From: Sphaerimonospora mesophila NBRC 14179 = JCM 3151
Lineage (GTDB): Bacteria; Actinomycetota; Actinomycetes; Streptosporangiales; Streptosporangiaceae
Length of the DNA stretch: 53,630 nt
NCBI GenBank assembly: GCA_001552515.1
Contig: BCRI01000040.1
Location: 1 to 53,630, forward strand
Direction of reading: 5' to 3'
Below are positions 53,433 through 53,630 of this stretch, in pieces. Both the position numbers and the translations under genes were made by a program. Below the pieces are notes generated by a model that was not told where the DNA came from, ran no database searches, and saw only the letters and a list, made by a program, of their open reading frames with translations. Positions within the stretch are counted from its first letter, which is position 1. Every line of letters begins with the position of its first letter.

Positions 53433-53630
53433 GCCGCCGGAGCCTACTCGGTCACCTCACGAGCGCCTAAGGGGCGTTTCAAAAGTGCCGCCCGTCGCGG
53501 GCGTGGATCCGGACGGATGCATCGCAAGGCGGGCGAGGAGCCCATGGCCGCGCCCTATGGGCGACGAGACCGCCGCGGCGAGGCGTCATCCGGGCCGCGC
53601 GGCAGGGCATGGCTTCTGCGACACGACCTA
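53433..53630. other. non-coding stretch with repeat-like sequence at right edge
   Basis: About 200 bp show no convincing ORF. A GGGCGTTTCAAAAGTGCC-type start, a CGCCC-TAT-GGGCG hairpin and the terminal GACACGACCTA are visible. The mixture resembles an interspersed intergenic repeat, cut by the window edge. This assignment is tentative. Confidence 0.35.

Overview
The window is high-GC actinobacterial DNA. Gene content and style (GTG starts, LuxR-type LAL regulator, Rv1733c-like protein, WS/DGAT acyltransferase, CydAB of the short Q-loop type) suggest a filamentous Streptosporangiales-like actinomycete. That assignment is inference from gene families; no rRNA or housekeeping marker here fixes the genus.

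Layout. 1-3.5 kb: an Rv1733c-like fragment, a TctC-type binding lipoprotein, and glmS coupled to an unknown gene. 3.5-5.3 kb: tRNA-Gly and tRNA-Val, then a stand-alone persulfide-dioxygenase/rhodanese protein behind a 12-bp palindrome. 5.4-9 kb: a glycosyltransferase, and a Tat-exported PHP phosphoesterase whose leader can fold around its ribosome binding site. 9-12.4 kb: a persulfide (CstR-like) regulon of repressor, rhodanese-DUF2892 protein, and a TauE permease fused in frame to a persulfide dioxygenase with two rhodanese domains; three near-identical ATACCCC/GGGGTAT operators precede the three genes. 12.5-15.1 kb: a minus-strand set with two WxL-related surface proteins, a possible 55-residue ORF and a universal stress protein. 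15.4-18.6 kb: a kinase remnant, and a molybdopterin oxidoreductase homologue that has lost its Fe-S and Mo-ligand cysteines and its C-terminal domain, with a helical partner gene. 18.8-25.2 kb: a LAL regulator, a Cys-nucleophile alpha/beta hydrolase and a GMC oxidoreductase.

25.3-30 kb: a CbiX-like protein, a symmetric six-copy GTGATCTTGC repeat element next to a broken GNAT gene, gdhA, an intact GNAT, a toxin-antitoxin deletion remnant, and an esterase lipoprotein. 30.2-33.3 kb: a TetR/hydrolase divergent pair and PolX. 33.4-42.7 kb: a selenocysteine system with fdhA (in-frame TGA plus a GGTCT-loop SECIS), fdhB, an NrfD-like subunit, selD, tRNA-Sec, selA and selB, i.e. both a Sec-containing enzyme and the machinery that makes it. 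42.7-45.1 kb: cydAB. 45.3-47.2 kb: a WS/DGAT and a TetR regulator. 47.3-53.4 kb: two sodium/solute symporter loci, each with a small membrane partner, the second followed upstream by a LytS/LytTR-type two-component pair.

The strongest points for follow-up are the TauE-dioxygenase-rhodanese fusion with an internal start, the apparently dead molybdopterin enzyme, the 53-nt-periodic inverted repeat element, and two genes (kinase, toxin-antitoxin) that keep both ends but have lost the middle. All family assignments come from reading motifs by eye; no database search was run.
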